Below, one piece after another: positions 1 through 6,797 of a stretch of 18,015 nucleotides of DNA; the stretch's first letter is position 1, and every line of letters begins with the position of its first letter. The translations under genes and the position numbers were made by a program. This DNA comes from Sulfurimonas sp. (GTDB lineage Bacteria > Campylobacterota > Campylobacteria > Campylobacterales > Sulfurimonadaceae), in assembly GCA_003978475.1 (NCBI GenBank), contig QNZR01000069.1, forward strand, positions 1-18,015, given 5' to 3'. The notes beneath the pieces are model-generated. The model saw nothing but the letters and a program-made list of their open reading frames with translations, was not told the DNA's origin and searched no databases.

Positions 1-1
1 G

Positions 2-232
2 CAAAATATGACTCAGGCGACTCTCAAACTCATTGGTACCCGCATGGGCAGTGACACTCGTCTGGTCGTTATGGGAGATCCGCGTTAGATTGATCACCCG
101 TTTCTCTCCAAACGCCGCAATGCTCTTGTCACCCTGCTCAACAAAGCTCAGCACAGTGATTTTGTCGCCGGTATACAGCTGCGTCATACCATTCGCAGTG
201 AAGTCGCTACATGGTTTGACAAAAATTTTTAA
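2..232 (+). pseudogene. PhoH-family ATPase, C-terminal part, with in-frame TAG
   Basis: Reading from base 2, the frame gives QNMTQATLKLIGTRMGSDTR, then LVVMGDPR, a TAG at 86-88, then IDHPFLSKRRNALV, ending TWFDKNF at TAA 230-232. This resembles the C-terminal half of PhoH-family ATPases (PhoH/YlaK type, often with an N-terminal PIN domain): the DEAQN region, the GDPxQID motif and a later ERSE-like stretch (here TIRSEVA). The TAG stands exactly where the conserved Gln of GDPxQID belongs, so CAG to TAG would explain it. The 47 codons after the stop are still open and family-like, so the break is recent or a sequence error. If real, the truncated product loses the end of the ATPase core. The N-terminus is outside the window. 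It converges on nifU. PhoH ATPases are thought to act on RNA, but their exact role is unclear. Confidence 0.7.
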
Positions 233-244
233 TTACCGTGTAAC

Positions 245-266
245 GATTGCTCACCAGGAGCCAATC
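245..266. terminator. possible hairpin between convergent genes
   Basis: GATTGCTC (245-252) can pair with GAGCCAATC (258-266) with one bulged C around the loop ACCAG. It sits directly after the nifU stop and just past the end of the PhoH-like gene, so it could end transcription from either side. No clean U-tract follows on either strand, so this is a weak call. Confidence 0.25.
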
Positions 267-267
267 G

Positions 268-1242
268 CTAAATCGGAAGGACGCGGATTTTTTGGGAGAG
301 CTTCTCTTTGAGTGTCGATTCAATAGCGTAAAGGGTTCCGGTAGTAGAACTGGCACAACCGTTACATGCACCAAGATAGCGAATATAAACATCAATATTA
401 TCATCACTGCTTTTAATATCAATGACCTCCATGTTCCCACCGTCCATTACCAGAAACTGTCGTACGCTCTCATCAATGACGGCATCAATAGCTTTAATCT
501 GCTGTACCAGAGTCATGTGCTCAAAGTCACCCAGGGCACCGGCATCTGCGGCGGCAGCAAGCTTCTCTTCGTCCATCTGTCGGCGGGTATCGGCGAGAAT
601 ATCAACCAGATAGTACTCACGCTCTTCATGACCGCCGGGCTTAATACAGCTCTTACAAAAACCACCCGCTTTGGTATAGTCGGTAATCTCCTCTATTGTC
701 TTCAGGTCATTCAGGCGAATAACCTCTTGTAATGTACTCAGGCTGACCCGCGCACATTCACAGACAATAATGTCCTCTTCAAAACTCTCAGCATCAACCC
801 CTTTGTAGAGTCCCGCCGCTTTTTTAATGACATCATATGCCATCACTGAACAGTGCATTTTTTGCGGTGGTACCGCAGGCGTATCGGGGTCGTCACGCAA
901 AGCTTTTTCCACATCAATATTGGTAATCTTTACCGCTTCATCCACTGTTTTACCCATACAGAGCTCTGTCATAACATCAGAGCTGGCAATCGCCGTACCG
1001 CAACCGAAACTTTTAAATTTCGCATTTTCAATGACATCGGTCTCCGGGTTGATTTCCCAGTACAGTCGCACCGCATCGCCACAGCTTTCAGCTCCAAAAT
1101 CGGCCACAATAAGCTTGTTGCCGTGAGCCGCTGCCTCTTCTTCGGTAATTTCCCCCTGATGCTGGGGATTGTTCATTAATGTAGTGACTTTGTTTGAGTA
1201 GGCATCCCATAGCGAGCCGCCCAATAAATTATCTTTTGCCAT
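268..1242 (-). CDS. nifU: Fe-S cluster scaffold protein NifU, three-domain form
   Basis: The 324-residue protein is a scaffold on which NifS-derived sulfur and iron are built into clusters for transfer to target proteins. An IscU-type N-terminal domain spans about 1-145, with cluster ligands Cys54, Cys81 and Cys131 and Asp56 next to Cys54. A central BFD-like [2Fe-2S] domain has Cys161, Cys163, Cys196 and Cys199 (motifs CEC and CKSC). A C-terminal Nfu domain at about 245-324 carries the CNGC pair Cys293/Cys296. This is the full architecture of nitrogen-fixation NifU. In Campylobacterota this form is known to be the housekeeping assembly system, so it does not by itself imply nitrogen fixation, and no other nif genes are seen here. 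The ATG is supported by AGGAG at 1249-1253, six bases upstream. It lies 32 bases after nifS on the same strand, almost certainly one operon. Confidence 0.95.
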   Translation of the reverse strand: MAKDNLLGGSLWDAYSNKVTTLMNNPQHQGEITEEEAAAHGNKLIVADFGAESCGDAVRLYWEINPETDVIENAKFKSFGCGTAIASSDVMTELCMGKTVDEAVKITNIDVEKALRDDPDTPAVPPQKMHCSVMAYDVIKKAAGLYKGVDAESFEEDIIVCECARVSLSTLQEVIRLNDLKTIEEITDYTKAGGFCKSCIKPGGHEEREYYLVDILADTRRQMDEEKLAAAADAGALGDFEHMTLVQQIKAIDAVIDESVRQFLVMDGGNMEVIDIKSSDDNIDVYIRYLGACNGCASSTTGTLYAIESTLKEKLSQKIRVLPI

Positions 1243-1274
1243 CGCTGACTCCTTTTACTATTATAGTTTCGTTT

Positions 1275-2507
1275 TTAATCGCATTTGTCATGAAGATAGA
1301 GCAGATCACACGCCTGTGCCTCACCGCCGGGAGTCGGTCCGACCTTGGCATACGAGCTGGAAATAGCCCGCAGACGCTTGACTGCCGCCGTAAATGCCTC
1401 AATAACATAATCAACCTCTTCATCGGTTGTAAAACGGCTTAAGCTCAGACGAATGCCCGTATGGGCAAGTTCACTGTCGGCGCCAATGGCCAACATAACC
1501 GTATTGGCCTCAAGGTCTTCACTGGCACACGCACTTCCGGTAGATGCCCCGATAAGCGCATTGTTCAGATCCCATAACATACCTTCACCTTCAACGCCGC
1601 GTACCGAGATCAAAATGGTATTGGGGGTACGGTTATTGCGATCACCTACGACCATGACATCATCAAGCAGCTCAAGGAGGGCGTCTTCAAGACGATCCCG
1701 CTTGGAACGGATCAGCGCCATTGTGGCTTCAATGTTCTGGGTTGCCAACTCCAGAGCCTTGCCCATACCGACAATTCCGGGAACGTTTAACGTACCGGAA
1801 CGTCGTCCGCCCATCTGCTCACCGCCATGAAACAGCGGTGTAAGCTGCTGTGAATCTTTAATGTAAAGAGCACCCACACCTTTGGGGCCGTGAAATTTAT
1901 GTGCCGACATGGACAAAAAATCAACGTGCACTGCCTGCATATCGACCGGGATCTTTCCTACCGCCTGCACGGCGTCAGTGTGAAACAGTACACCCTTATC
2001 TTTGCAGATCTCGCCAATCTCTTGAATGGGAAAAATCATGCCGGTTTCATTGTTGGCCCACATAATGGAAACCAGCGCTGTCTTGTCGGTAATAAAACTG
2101 CGTACCGTATGTGCTTCGACGATCCCTTGCTCATTAACCGGCAAATAGGTCACTTTCATACCCTGCTCTTCCAAAAATTTACATGTCGCTAAAATTGAAG
2201 GGTGCTCGACCTCTGTCGTGACCATATGATTTTTATCAGAATTGAGCACCTTGTCGATCCAAACCGACTGCAGTACCCAGTTATTGGCTTCGGTAGCACA
2301 TGATGTAAAGACAATGTCGTCACTCTCAGCAGCGTTAATGCCGGTATAAACCTGATCAATTGCCTTAGACAGCGGTAGATGCACCGAGGTTCCAAACTTG
2401 TGCAGCGAGTTCGGATTTCCGTAACGCTCACTGTAAAACGGCAACATCGCCTCAACCACTTTAGGGTCGGTCATCGTTGTTGCATTGTTATCCATATAAA
2501 CTTGCAT
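1275..2507 (-). CDS. nifS: cysteine desulfurase NifS
   Basis: This is a PLP-dependent enzyme that takes sulfur from cysteine, leaving alanine, and passes it as persulfide to NifU. In the 410-residue form the PLP lysine is Lys204 in SAHKFHGPKG. His103 in EVEHPS is the stacking/acid-base histidine, and the mobile-loop catalytic cysteine is Cys327 in TGSACASEDLE. The N-terminal YMDNNATT is the usual family start. Two in-frame ATGs exist, at 2513 and 2507. The shine-dalgarno-like AGAGG lies directly against the first and six bases before the second, so 2507 is chosen. The tail ending DKCD adds a cysteine of unknown use. It is first in a nifS-nifU operon, downstream of fliI but separated from it by about 150 AT-rich bases with inverted repeats, so it probably has its own promoter. 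Confidence 0.95.
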   Translation of the reverse strand: MQVYMDNNATTMTDPKVVEAMLPFYSERYGNPNSLHKFGTSVHLPLSKAIDQVYTGINAAESDDIVFTSCATEANNWVLQSVWIDKVLNSDKNHMVTTEVEHPSILATCKFLEEQGMKVTYLPVNEQGIVEAHTVRSFITDKTALVSIMWANNETGMIFPIQEIGEICKDKGVLFHTDAVQAVGKIPVDMQAVHVDFLSMSAHKFHGPKGVGALYIKDSQQLTPLFHGGEQMGGRRSGTLNVPGIVGMGKALELATQNIEATMALIRSKRDRLEDALLELLDDVMVVGDRNNRTPNTILISVRGVEGEGMLWDLNNALIGASTGSACASEDLEANTVMLAIGADSELAHTGIRLSLSRFTTDEEVDYVIEAFTAAVKRLRAISSSYAKVGPTPGGEAQACDLLYLHDKCD

Positions 2508-2544
2508 AATCATCCTCTGAAAAACTGTGTATTAATTTAATAGC

Positions 2545-2559
2545 AGACAAAATTTGTCT
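2545..2559. promoter_or_regulatory. 15-bp palindrome upstream of nifS, candidate operator
   Basis: AGACAAA-A-TTTGTCT is a perfect inverted repeat with 7-bp arms and one central base. Its near edge lies 37 bases upstream of the nifS ATG. A -10-like TATGAT on the minus strand (2575-2580) would place a start site around 2568, so a protein bound here could block nifS-nifU transcription. Fe-S assembly operons are commonly controlled by cluster or iron status, but I do not recognise this sequence as a named regulator box. The role is inferred from position and symmetry. Confidence 0.4.
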
Positions 2560-2598
2560 CTTTCTACTTATGACATCATAGTTTATTAGACGTTATGT

Positions 2599-2613
2599 TA
2601 TGCTTAAAGCATA
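2599..2613. repeat. second 15-bp palindrome in the fliI-nifS gap
   Basis: TATGCTT-A-AAGCATA is another perfect 7-1-7 inverted repeat, 54 bases from the first. A shorter one, TATGA-CA-TCATA, lies between them at 2569-2580. The gap is AT-rich, so some symmetry is expected by chance, but three plus the 2634-2653 hairpin in 140 bases is dense. Confidence 0.35.
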
Positions 2614-2633
2614 TTTATAATAATAGAAATTTA

Positions 2634-2653
2634 ACAAATAAGAGTATATTTGT
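2634..2653 (-). terminator. weak hairpin after the fliI stop
   Basis: On the minus strand ACAAATA and TATTTGT can pair around a six-base loop, starting just past the fliI TAG. The stem is 7 bp and AT-rich, followed by AAATTTCT rather than a U-run. It may attenuate read-through from fliI into nifS, but it is not a classic intrinsic terminator. Confidence 0.3.
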
Positions 2654-2654
2654 C

Positions 2655-3962
2655 CTATTTATGCATGATTTCGATCAGTCCTTCCTCACACTCTTTAAAG
2701 CTCAGCTGATACATGGCTCCTTGCGAAAGGTAACGCTCCATCTTGGCCTTTTTCTCTATAGCTTCATCAAGATCTTTGTCCGTGCCTTTAGTGTAAGCAC
2801 CAATACGAATTAACATCTCATTCTCTTTTAACAGAGTGTAGAGCTTGCGAAATTTTCGTGCCGCTTCAAAATGTTCGGGAGTAATAATGTCGTTCATCAC
2901 CCGCGAAGCCGAATTGAGAATATGAATGGGCGGATAAATACCAAAGTCGGTCAACTCCCTTGAGAGTACAATGTGCCCGTCTAAAATTGAGCGCGACTGA
3001 TCGGCAATAGGATCACTCATATCATCCCCTTCTACCAGCACCGTGAAAAAGGCGGTAATAGCGCCTTTACCCTCTTCCTTACCCGCACGCTCCATCAACT
3101 GTGGCAAAAGCGTCAACGATGAAGGCGGATAGCCCTTCGAGGTCGGCGGTTCGCCAAGCGCCAACCCAATTTCACGCTGTGCCATTGCAAAACGGGTAAT
3201 GGAGTCCATAATAAAAAGGACATCCTGATGACGGTCTTTAAAGTACTCTGCAACACTCATAGCTGAAAATGCACCATATTTACGCATGAGCGGTGAGTCA
3301 TCACTGGTCGCAACGACAATGACGGTATTCTCCAGGTTGCCCCCAAGGTTTTTTTCAATAAATTCCGGTACCTCGCGTCCACGCTCGCCAATCAGCGCCA
3401 CTACCTTGACCGGAGCGTTGGAACCGCGGACAATCATGCCCATCAAAGTAGATTTTCCCACACCGCTGCCGGCAAAAATACCCAATTTTTGTCCGTTACC
3501 GCAGGTTAGCAGCCCGTCAATACTTTTGACTCCCACGGAAAAGACCTCATCAATCATACCCCGCTTCATCGCTTCAATAGGGGTTTTTAAGATGGGGTCA
3601 CGCTGAAAGGTATGAATGGGACCCTTGCCGTCAATGGGGTTCATAAACGGGTCAACCACGCGTCCAAGCAGTGTCTCACCGACAGGAATGCTCATGCCGC
3701 CATGATTTAAGTAGACCTTGTCTCCCGTACGAAACCCCTCAATAAAACTAAACGGTGTGACAAAAAACTTGCTCCCGTCAAGCTCGGTCACCATACCCAT
3801 CGTCTCGTCACCGTTGACCTGTGACTCAATGGTAACGGTATCGCCAATGCTCACCTGCAACCCCTCCGCAATAATGACGGTGGAGCTAATTTTAGAGACC
3901 ATACCAAATTTAATACAAAGATCCTGATTGCGAATACGGTCTTTAAGTGAGCGAAGCGGCAT
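2655..3962 (-). CDS. fliI: flagellum-specific ATPase FliI
   Basis: FliI is the F1-beta-like hexameric ATPase of the flagellar type III export apparatus. It works at the cytoplasmic face of the basal body with FliH and FliJ to deliver rod, hook and filament subunits. In the 435-residue form, Walker A GSGVGKST is at about 165-172, GERGREV at 192-198 and Walker B DVLFIMDS at about 247-254. These are followed by the family signatures GEPPTSKGYPPS and a C-terminal helical domain. An in-frame ATG at 3992 would add ten residues lying inside folE. I chose the ATG at 3962 because MPLRSLKDRI matches usual FliI N-termini and because it starts 4 bases after the folE stop. Neither start has a good ribosome-binding site, so translational coupling to folE is likely. 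As I recall, C. jejuni also has folE next to fliI. Confidence 0.95.
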   Translation of the reverse strand: MPLRSLKDRIRNQDLCIKFGMVSKISSTVIIAEGLQVSIGDTVTIESQVNGDETMGMVTELDGSKFFVTPFSFIEGFRTGDKVYLNHGGMSIPVGETLLGRVVDPFMNPIDGKGPIHTFQRDPILKTPIEAMKRGMIDEVFSVGVKSIDGLLTCGNGQKLGIFAGSGVGKSTLMGMIVRGSNAPVKVVALIGERGREVPEFIEKNLGGNLENTVIVVATSDDSPLMRKYGAFSAMSVAEYFKDRHQDVLFIMDSITRFAMAQREIGLALGEPPTSKGYPPSSLTLLPQLMERAGKEEGKGAITAFFTVLVEGDDMSDPIADQSRSILDGHIVLSRELTDFGIYPPIHILNSASRVMNDIITPEHFEAARKFRKLYTLLKENEMLIRIGAYTKGTDKDLDEAIEKKAKMERYLSQGAMYQLSFKECEEGLIEIMHK

Positions 3963-3966
3963 GCGT

Positions 3967-4551
3967 CTAGTACCGAGTCCCTGCCGGTGCATTAATCAGG
4001 TTAAAAAATTCCGAACGGGTACGCACATCTTTTTTAAAAAGCCCGCGCAAAGCACTTGATGTTGTCGTTGAATTAATTTTTTCCACCCCGCGCATCTCCA
4101 TACACATGTGGCGAGCCTGAATAACGACGGCGACCCCTTTGGGTCTAATGGTCTGCATAATAGCCTCGGCAATCTGTTCGGTCAACTGCTCTTGTATCTG
4201 CATACGACGGGAAAAAATATCGACCACCCGGGGAATTTTGGACAGCCCCACTACTTTGCCATCGGGAATGTACGCTACATGGGCACGACCGATAATGGGC
4301 AACAGATGATGCTCGCATGTTGAGTAAAACTCCATATCTTTAATAAGCACCATCTCGTCATTGGAACTACTGAAAAGTGCCGATTCCAAGACCTTTTGCG
4401 GTTCCTCTTTATAGCCGCCAAACATAAATTCATATGCTTTGCGCACCCGTTGCGGTGTCTTTAACAACCCCTCACGCCGGGGATCTTCACCGATACTCTT
4501 CATCATGGTTTTAACCGCCTCTTCAAAAGCGTTATGTTCCTTTGGATTCAC
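3967..4551 (-). CDS. folE: GTP cyclohydrolase I (type IA)
   Basis: The enzyme converts GTP to 7,8-dihydroneopterin triphosphate, the first step of tetrahydrofolate synthesis. Zinc ligands are visible in STCEHHLLP (Cys and second His) and in ARHMCMEMRG (Cys). Also visible are the conserved GEDPxREGLxxTPxR near the N-terminus and GLSKIPRxVxxFxxRxQxQExL. There is an ATG at 4563, but I prefer the GTG at 4551, giving 194 residues. GAGGT at 4557-4561 stands five bases before that GTG, while nothing resembling a binding site precedes the ATG, and the predicted transcription start falls at or next to it. The shorter form fits family N-termini. It is first of an operon with fliI, 4 bases apart. The start choice is inference; the family call is firm. 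Confidence 0.93.
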   Translation of the reverse strand: MNPKEHNAFEEAVKTMMKSIGEDPRREGLLKTPQRVRKAYEFMFGGYKEEPQKVLESALFSSSNDEMVLIKDMEFYSTCEHHLLPIIGRAHVAYIPDGKVVGLSKIPRVVDIFSRRMQIQEQLTEQIAEAIMQTIRPKGVAVVIQARHMCMEMRGVEKINSTTTSSALRGLFKKDVRTRSEFFNLINAPAGTRY

Positions 4552-4569
4552 TGCTGACCTCATGCTGGT

Positions 4570-4598
4570 ATTGTATTGCTAAAAGCATAGCAGGTCAA
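4570..4598 (-). promoter_or_regulatory. sigma70-type promoter of folE-fliI
   Basis: On the minus strand TTGACC (4593-4598) and TACAAT (4570-4575) are separated by exactly 17 bases, the best -35/-10 pair in the window. Transcription would start near 4563. That gives a leader of only about a dozen bases before the GTG at 4551, or a leaderless message if the ATG at 4563 were used. Confidence 0.65.
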
Positions 4599-4666
4599 AG
4601 CTAAGAGTCTGCTAGATTCATGGGTAAAAAGCGCTTATGCACCCCTTTTGTTTCAGAAAACAGCGC

Positions 4667-4672
4667 TATACT
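4667..4672 (+). promoter_or_regulatory. -10 element for dbpA
   Basis: TATACT is a good -10 hexamer on the plus strand with no convincing -35 at the usual distance, which is common for sigma70 promoters in Campylobacterota. It would give a leader of about 100 bases before dbpA, diverging from the folE promoter. Confidence 0.4.
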
Positions 4673-4748
4673 TTCAGGTATGAAACCGATCATTCTTTGA
4701 TGCAAGGGGCGCTGCTGCACAACGAACGTGACGAAGCAAAAATTTTAC

Positions 4749-4764
4749 GGCTCGACAGCGAGCC
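4749..4764 (+). promoter_or_regulatory. hairpin in the dbpA leader next to the ribosome-binding site
   Basis: GGCTCG and CGAGCC form a perfect 6-bp GC-rich stem with loop ACAG, ending only a few bases before AAGGTGG of the dbpA ribosome-binding site. It could affect loading of ribosomes. Since DbpA is an RNA-hairpin-binding helicase, self-regulation is possible but unproven. Confidence 0.4.
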
Positions 4765-4778
4765 ATCAAGGTGGTCTT

Positions 4779-6143
4779 ATGTCAACTGAATTCTCACAAC
4801 TACCGCTGAGTACGGTGCTTTTGGACAACATAAAAACCTTGGGCTATACACAGATGACCCCCATACAAGAGCAGAGTCTGCCACCTATTTTAGAAGGACG
4901 TGATGTCATTGCCCAGGCAAAAACCGGCAGCGGAAAGACTCTGGCCTTTGGCCTGGGAGTACTGGAACATTTACATGTAAAAACTTTCCGCATTCAAGCA
5001 CTACTGATCTGCCCCACCCGCGAACTGGCGTCACAGGTTGCCGGTGAATTGCGCCGTATGGCACGCGCCATGCACAATGTAAAGATTTTGGAGCTTTGCG
5101 GCGGAGCGCCCATGAAAAAGCAGATACACTCACTCTCACACAAAGCGCATATTGTCGTCGGTACCCCCGGGCGGCTACTGGCTCATCTGCAGCGCGGCAC
5201 ACTCAGTCTTGAGCATCTTCACACTCTCGTGCTCGATGAAGCGGATCGCATGCTCGATATGGGCTTCTATGATGATATTGCCGCCATTATTGACTACGCC
5301 CCGACCAAGCGTCAAACCCTGCTCTTTTCGGCAACATTTTCCAGTGAGATTCACCAACTGGCTCAGAAGTTCTTGCACCATGCGGCAGAAATACATGTCA
5401 AACACGAACCGCTTGACTCACAAATTACCGAACACTTCTACCGTGTATCTGAGGCATCGCGCCAGAAGGCACTTTTTGCTCTGCTGGGACATTACCAAAA
5501 AGAGCGTATTCTGATTTTCTGCAATACAAAAGTCGCCTGTGACACCATTGCCGATACCCTTTATGAGAGCGGTATTGACGCGCTTGCCATGCACAGCGAC
5601 CTGGAGCAGTTTGAACGTGAAGAAACCCTCATTCTTTTTGCCAACGGCAGCTGCAACATTTTGGTGGCGACCGATGTTGCCGCACGGGGTCTGGATATTG
5701 ATGCCGTCGATCTGGTATTGAACTACGAACTGCCGCATGATGATGAGGTCTATGTACACCGCATCGGGCGAACAGGACGTGCCGACAGAGCAGGCGTGAG
5801 TGTGAGTTTGTGTCGTGGTGACGAAAGTGTCCTTGAGACTAAAAAGCCCGTCCTCTGGCAGACACTAGATACACTTGACGTATCGACTCCGTACAACGTA
5901 CCCGTGCACATGGAAACCCTCTTCATCTGCGGCGGAAAGAAAGAGAAACTCCGCCCCGGTGATATTGTCGGAGCACTCACCGCCGATTCCAATATCTCGG
6001 CAGATGCCATTGGCAACATTACCATTTTTGACAAATACACCTACGTTGCCCTACGCAAACATCTTGCCCCGACGGCTCTGGAGCTATTGCAAAAACATCC
6101 AATTAAAGGCCGTATGTTTCGTGTCAGACAACTGAAAATATGA
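4779..6143 (+). CDS. dbpA: DEAD-box ATP-dependent RNA helicase DbpA
   Basis: DbpA is an RNA helicase of large-subunit ribosome assembly, known in E. coli to be stimulated by hairpin 92 of 23S rRNA. The 454-residue protein has the Q motif (Gln30), motif I AQAKTGSGKT at 45-54, PTRELA at 79-84, TPGR at 129-132, DEAD at 153-156, SAT at 184-186 and HRIGRTGR at 327-334. The C-terminal 75 residues (about 378-454), with GGKKEKLRPGDIVGAL, match the DbpA RNA-binding domain that sets target specificity, so this is DbpA rather than another DEAD-box protein. Length matches the E. coli protein closely. A GTG at 4728 is in frame but would add 17 unconserved residues through the leader hairpin. The ATG at 4779 follows AAGGTGG and matches the family start. 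A TTTACATGTAAA palindrome lies inside the gene at 4970-4981. Confidence 0.93.
   Translation: MSTEFSQLPLSTVLLDNIKTLGYTQMTPIQEQSLPPILEGRDVIAQAKTGSGKTLAFGLGVLEHLHVKTFRIQALLICPTRELASQVAGELRRMARAMHNVKILELCGGAPMKKQIHSLSHKAHIVVGTPGRLLAHLQRGTLSLEHLHTLVLDEADRMLDMGFYDDIAAIIDYAPTKRQTLLFSATFSSEIHQLAQKFLHHAAEIHVKHEPLDSQITEHFYRVSEASRQKALFALLGHYQKERILIFCNTKVACDTIADTLYESGIDALAMHSDLEQFEREETLILFANGSCNILVATDVAARGLDIDAVDLVLNYELPHDDEVYVHRIGRTGRADRAGVSVSLCRGDESVLETKKPVLWQTLDTLDVSTPYNVPVHMETLFICGGKKEKLRPGDIVGALTADSNISADAIGNITIFDKYTYVALRKHLAPTALELLQKHPIKGRMFRVRQLKI
4970..4981. repeat. TTTACATGTAAA palindrome, copy 1 (inside dbpA)
   Basis: A perfect 12-bp palindrome. It encodes Leu-His-Val-Lys (residues 65-68) in the loosely conserved stretch between motif I and PTRELA, where the protein sequence does not demand these codons. 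One of four copies in the window. Confidence 0.75.
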
Positions 6144-6212
6144 TCATTGAAACCCGACTCGTATCTTGGGCATCATGCAGGCATTGTCCTTTTTCAATTG
6201 GTTGTTCTGTCC

Positions 6213-6695
6213 TTAAAGTGCCTGAACAAACCAGGTAAACGTTGCTTGAGCGGTTAAAACACCATTGATATCTTTAACTTCGACACTAATTTGAAGCGAG
6301 CCTCTGCCTTTTTTCTCAAACTGTGTTTTAAATGCTTCAACGGCTTCTTCATCTGTTGATGAAAAAGCGATGATTGTGTCTTGAGCAGGTTTTTTGTATT
6401 TCATTTGAGCATGTCTCAAAACCGGTATGACTTTTCCTTCGAGTTCCGGAAAAAGCTTTTGCAGGTGCCGACCGCTCTGTGTTTCTGCTAAAGTCAATTG
6501 AGCACCTGCATGAATTGTTTGAATGTGGTTTAACACATTCTCTTTGAACTCTAAAGAGAGTTCATTGTTGTCATCTTTAATTCCAATATGACCTACAAAA
6601 GGGATGTCTGTTGCTTTAATGTTATCCTCCGGTATTGATATAACGCCGCGCTCTGCGGTAATTTTGTGCATAGCGTAAAGGCTGATGAACGCCAT
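6213..6695 (-). CDS. hotdog-fold thioesterase-like protein
   Basis: This 160-residue cytosolic protein has no signal peptide or membrane segment. The stretch around 53-75, with Asn56, Thr60, His62, Ala63, Gly64, Glu71 and Gly75 (pattern N-H-x2-T-x-H-A-G-A then LAE-x2-SG), is the central-helix signature of hotdog-fold thioesterases of the PaaI/DUF4442/YiiD-C kind, which cleave acyl-CoA thioesters. The following beta-rich half (about 85-160) fits the rest of the fold. The substrate cannot be told. The ATG at 6695 has GAGG only two bases before it, so the start is uncertain; an ATG at 6671 is the alternative but has no binding site. It stands alone, diverging from nhaA and converging on dbpA. 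Confidence 0.65.
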   Translation of the reverse strand: MAFISLYAMHKITAERGVISIPEDNIKATDIPFVGHIGIKDDNNELSLEFKENVLNHIQTIHAGAQLTLAETQSGRHLQKLFPELEGKVIPVLRHAQMKYKKPAQDTIIAFSSTDEEAVEAFKTQFEKKGRGSLQISVEVKDINGVLTAQATFTWFVQAL

Positions 6696-6725
6696 CGCCT
6701 CAAGCCGGTCTTAAAAAAAGGAGAT

Positions 6726-6731
6726 ATTATA
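6726..6731 (-). promoter_or_regulatory. -10 element for the thioesterase-like gene
   Basis: A perfect TATAAT on the minus strand, about 30 bases upstream of the ATG at 6695, without a clear -35. It lies 24 bases from the opposing nhaA -10, so the two promoters must compete for or share the same stretch. Confidence 0.5.
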
Positions 6732-6754
6732 CTCGCATTGTATTAATAAAATCG

Positions 6755-6763
6755 TGCTAGAAT
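6755..6763 (+). promoter_or_regulatory. extended -10 promoter of nhaA
   Basis: TGC-TAGAAT is an extended -10 (TG, one base, hexamer). Transcription would start near 6770, giving a leader of about 28 bases. The ribosome-binding site GAGGT at 6788-6792 is five bases before the nhaA ATG. Confidence 0.5.
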
Positions 6764-6797
6764 TTATAAAGTATTCGCCACAACAGCGAGGTCTGAA

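Noticed and set aside
86..88. Stop-codon reassignment (TAG read as an amino acid)
   Set aside because: At least four good genes in the window end with TAG at the expected protein length.
247..732. Long plus-strand open frames opposite nifU (also 827-1179)
   Set aside because: They are antisense to well-supported NifU domains, lack ribosome-binding sites and show no protein family signal.
268..2507. Nitrogen fixation locus
   Set aside because: NifS and NifU here are the general Fe-S system of the phylum. No nifH, nifD, nifK or other nitrogenase gene is in the window.
6144..6212. Terminator between dbpA and the thioesterase-like gene
   Set aside because: No stable short-loop hairpin with a U-run could be found; matching pieces such as TTGAAA and TTTCAA are too far apart.
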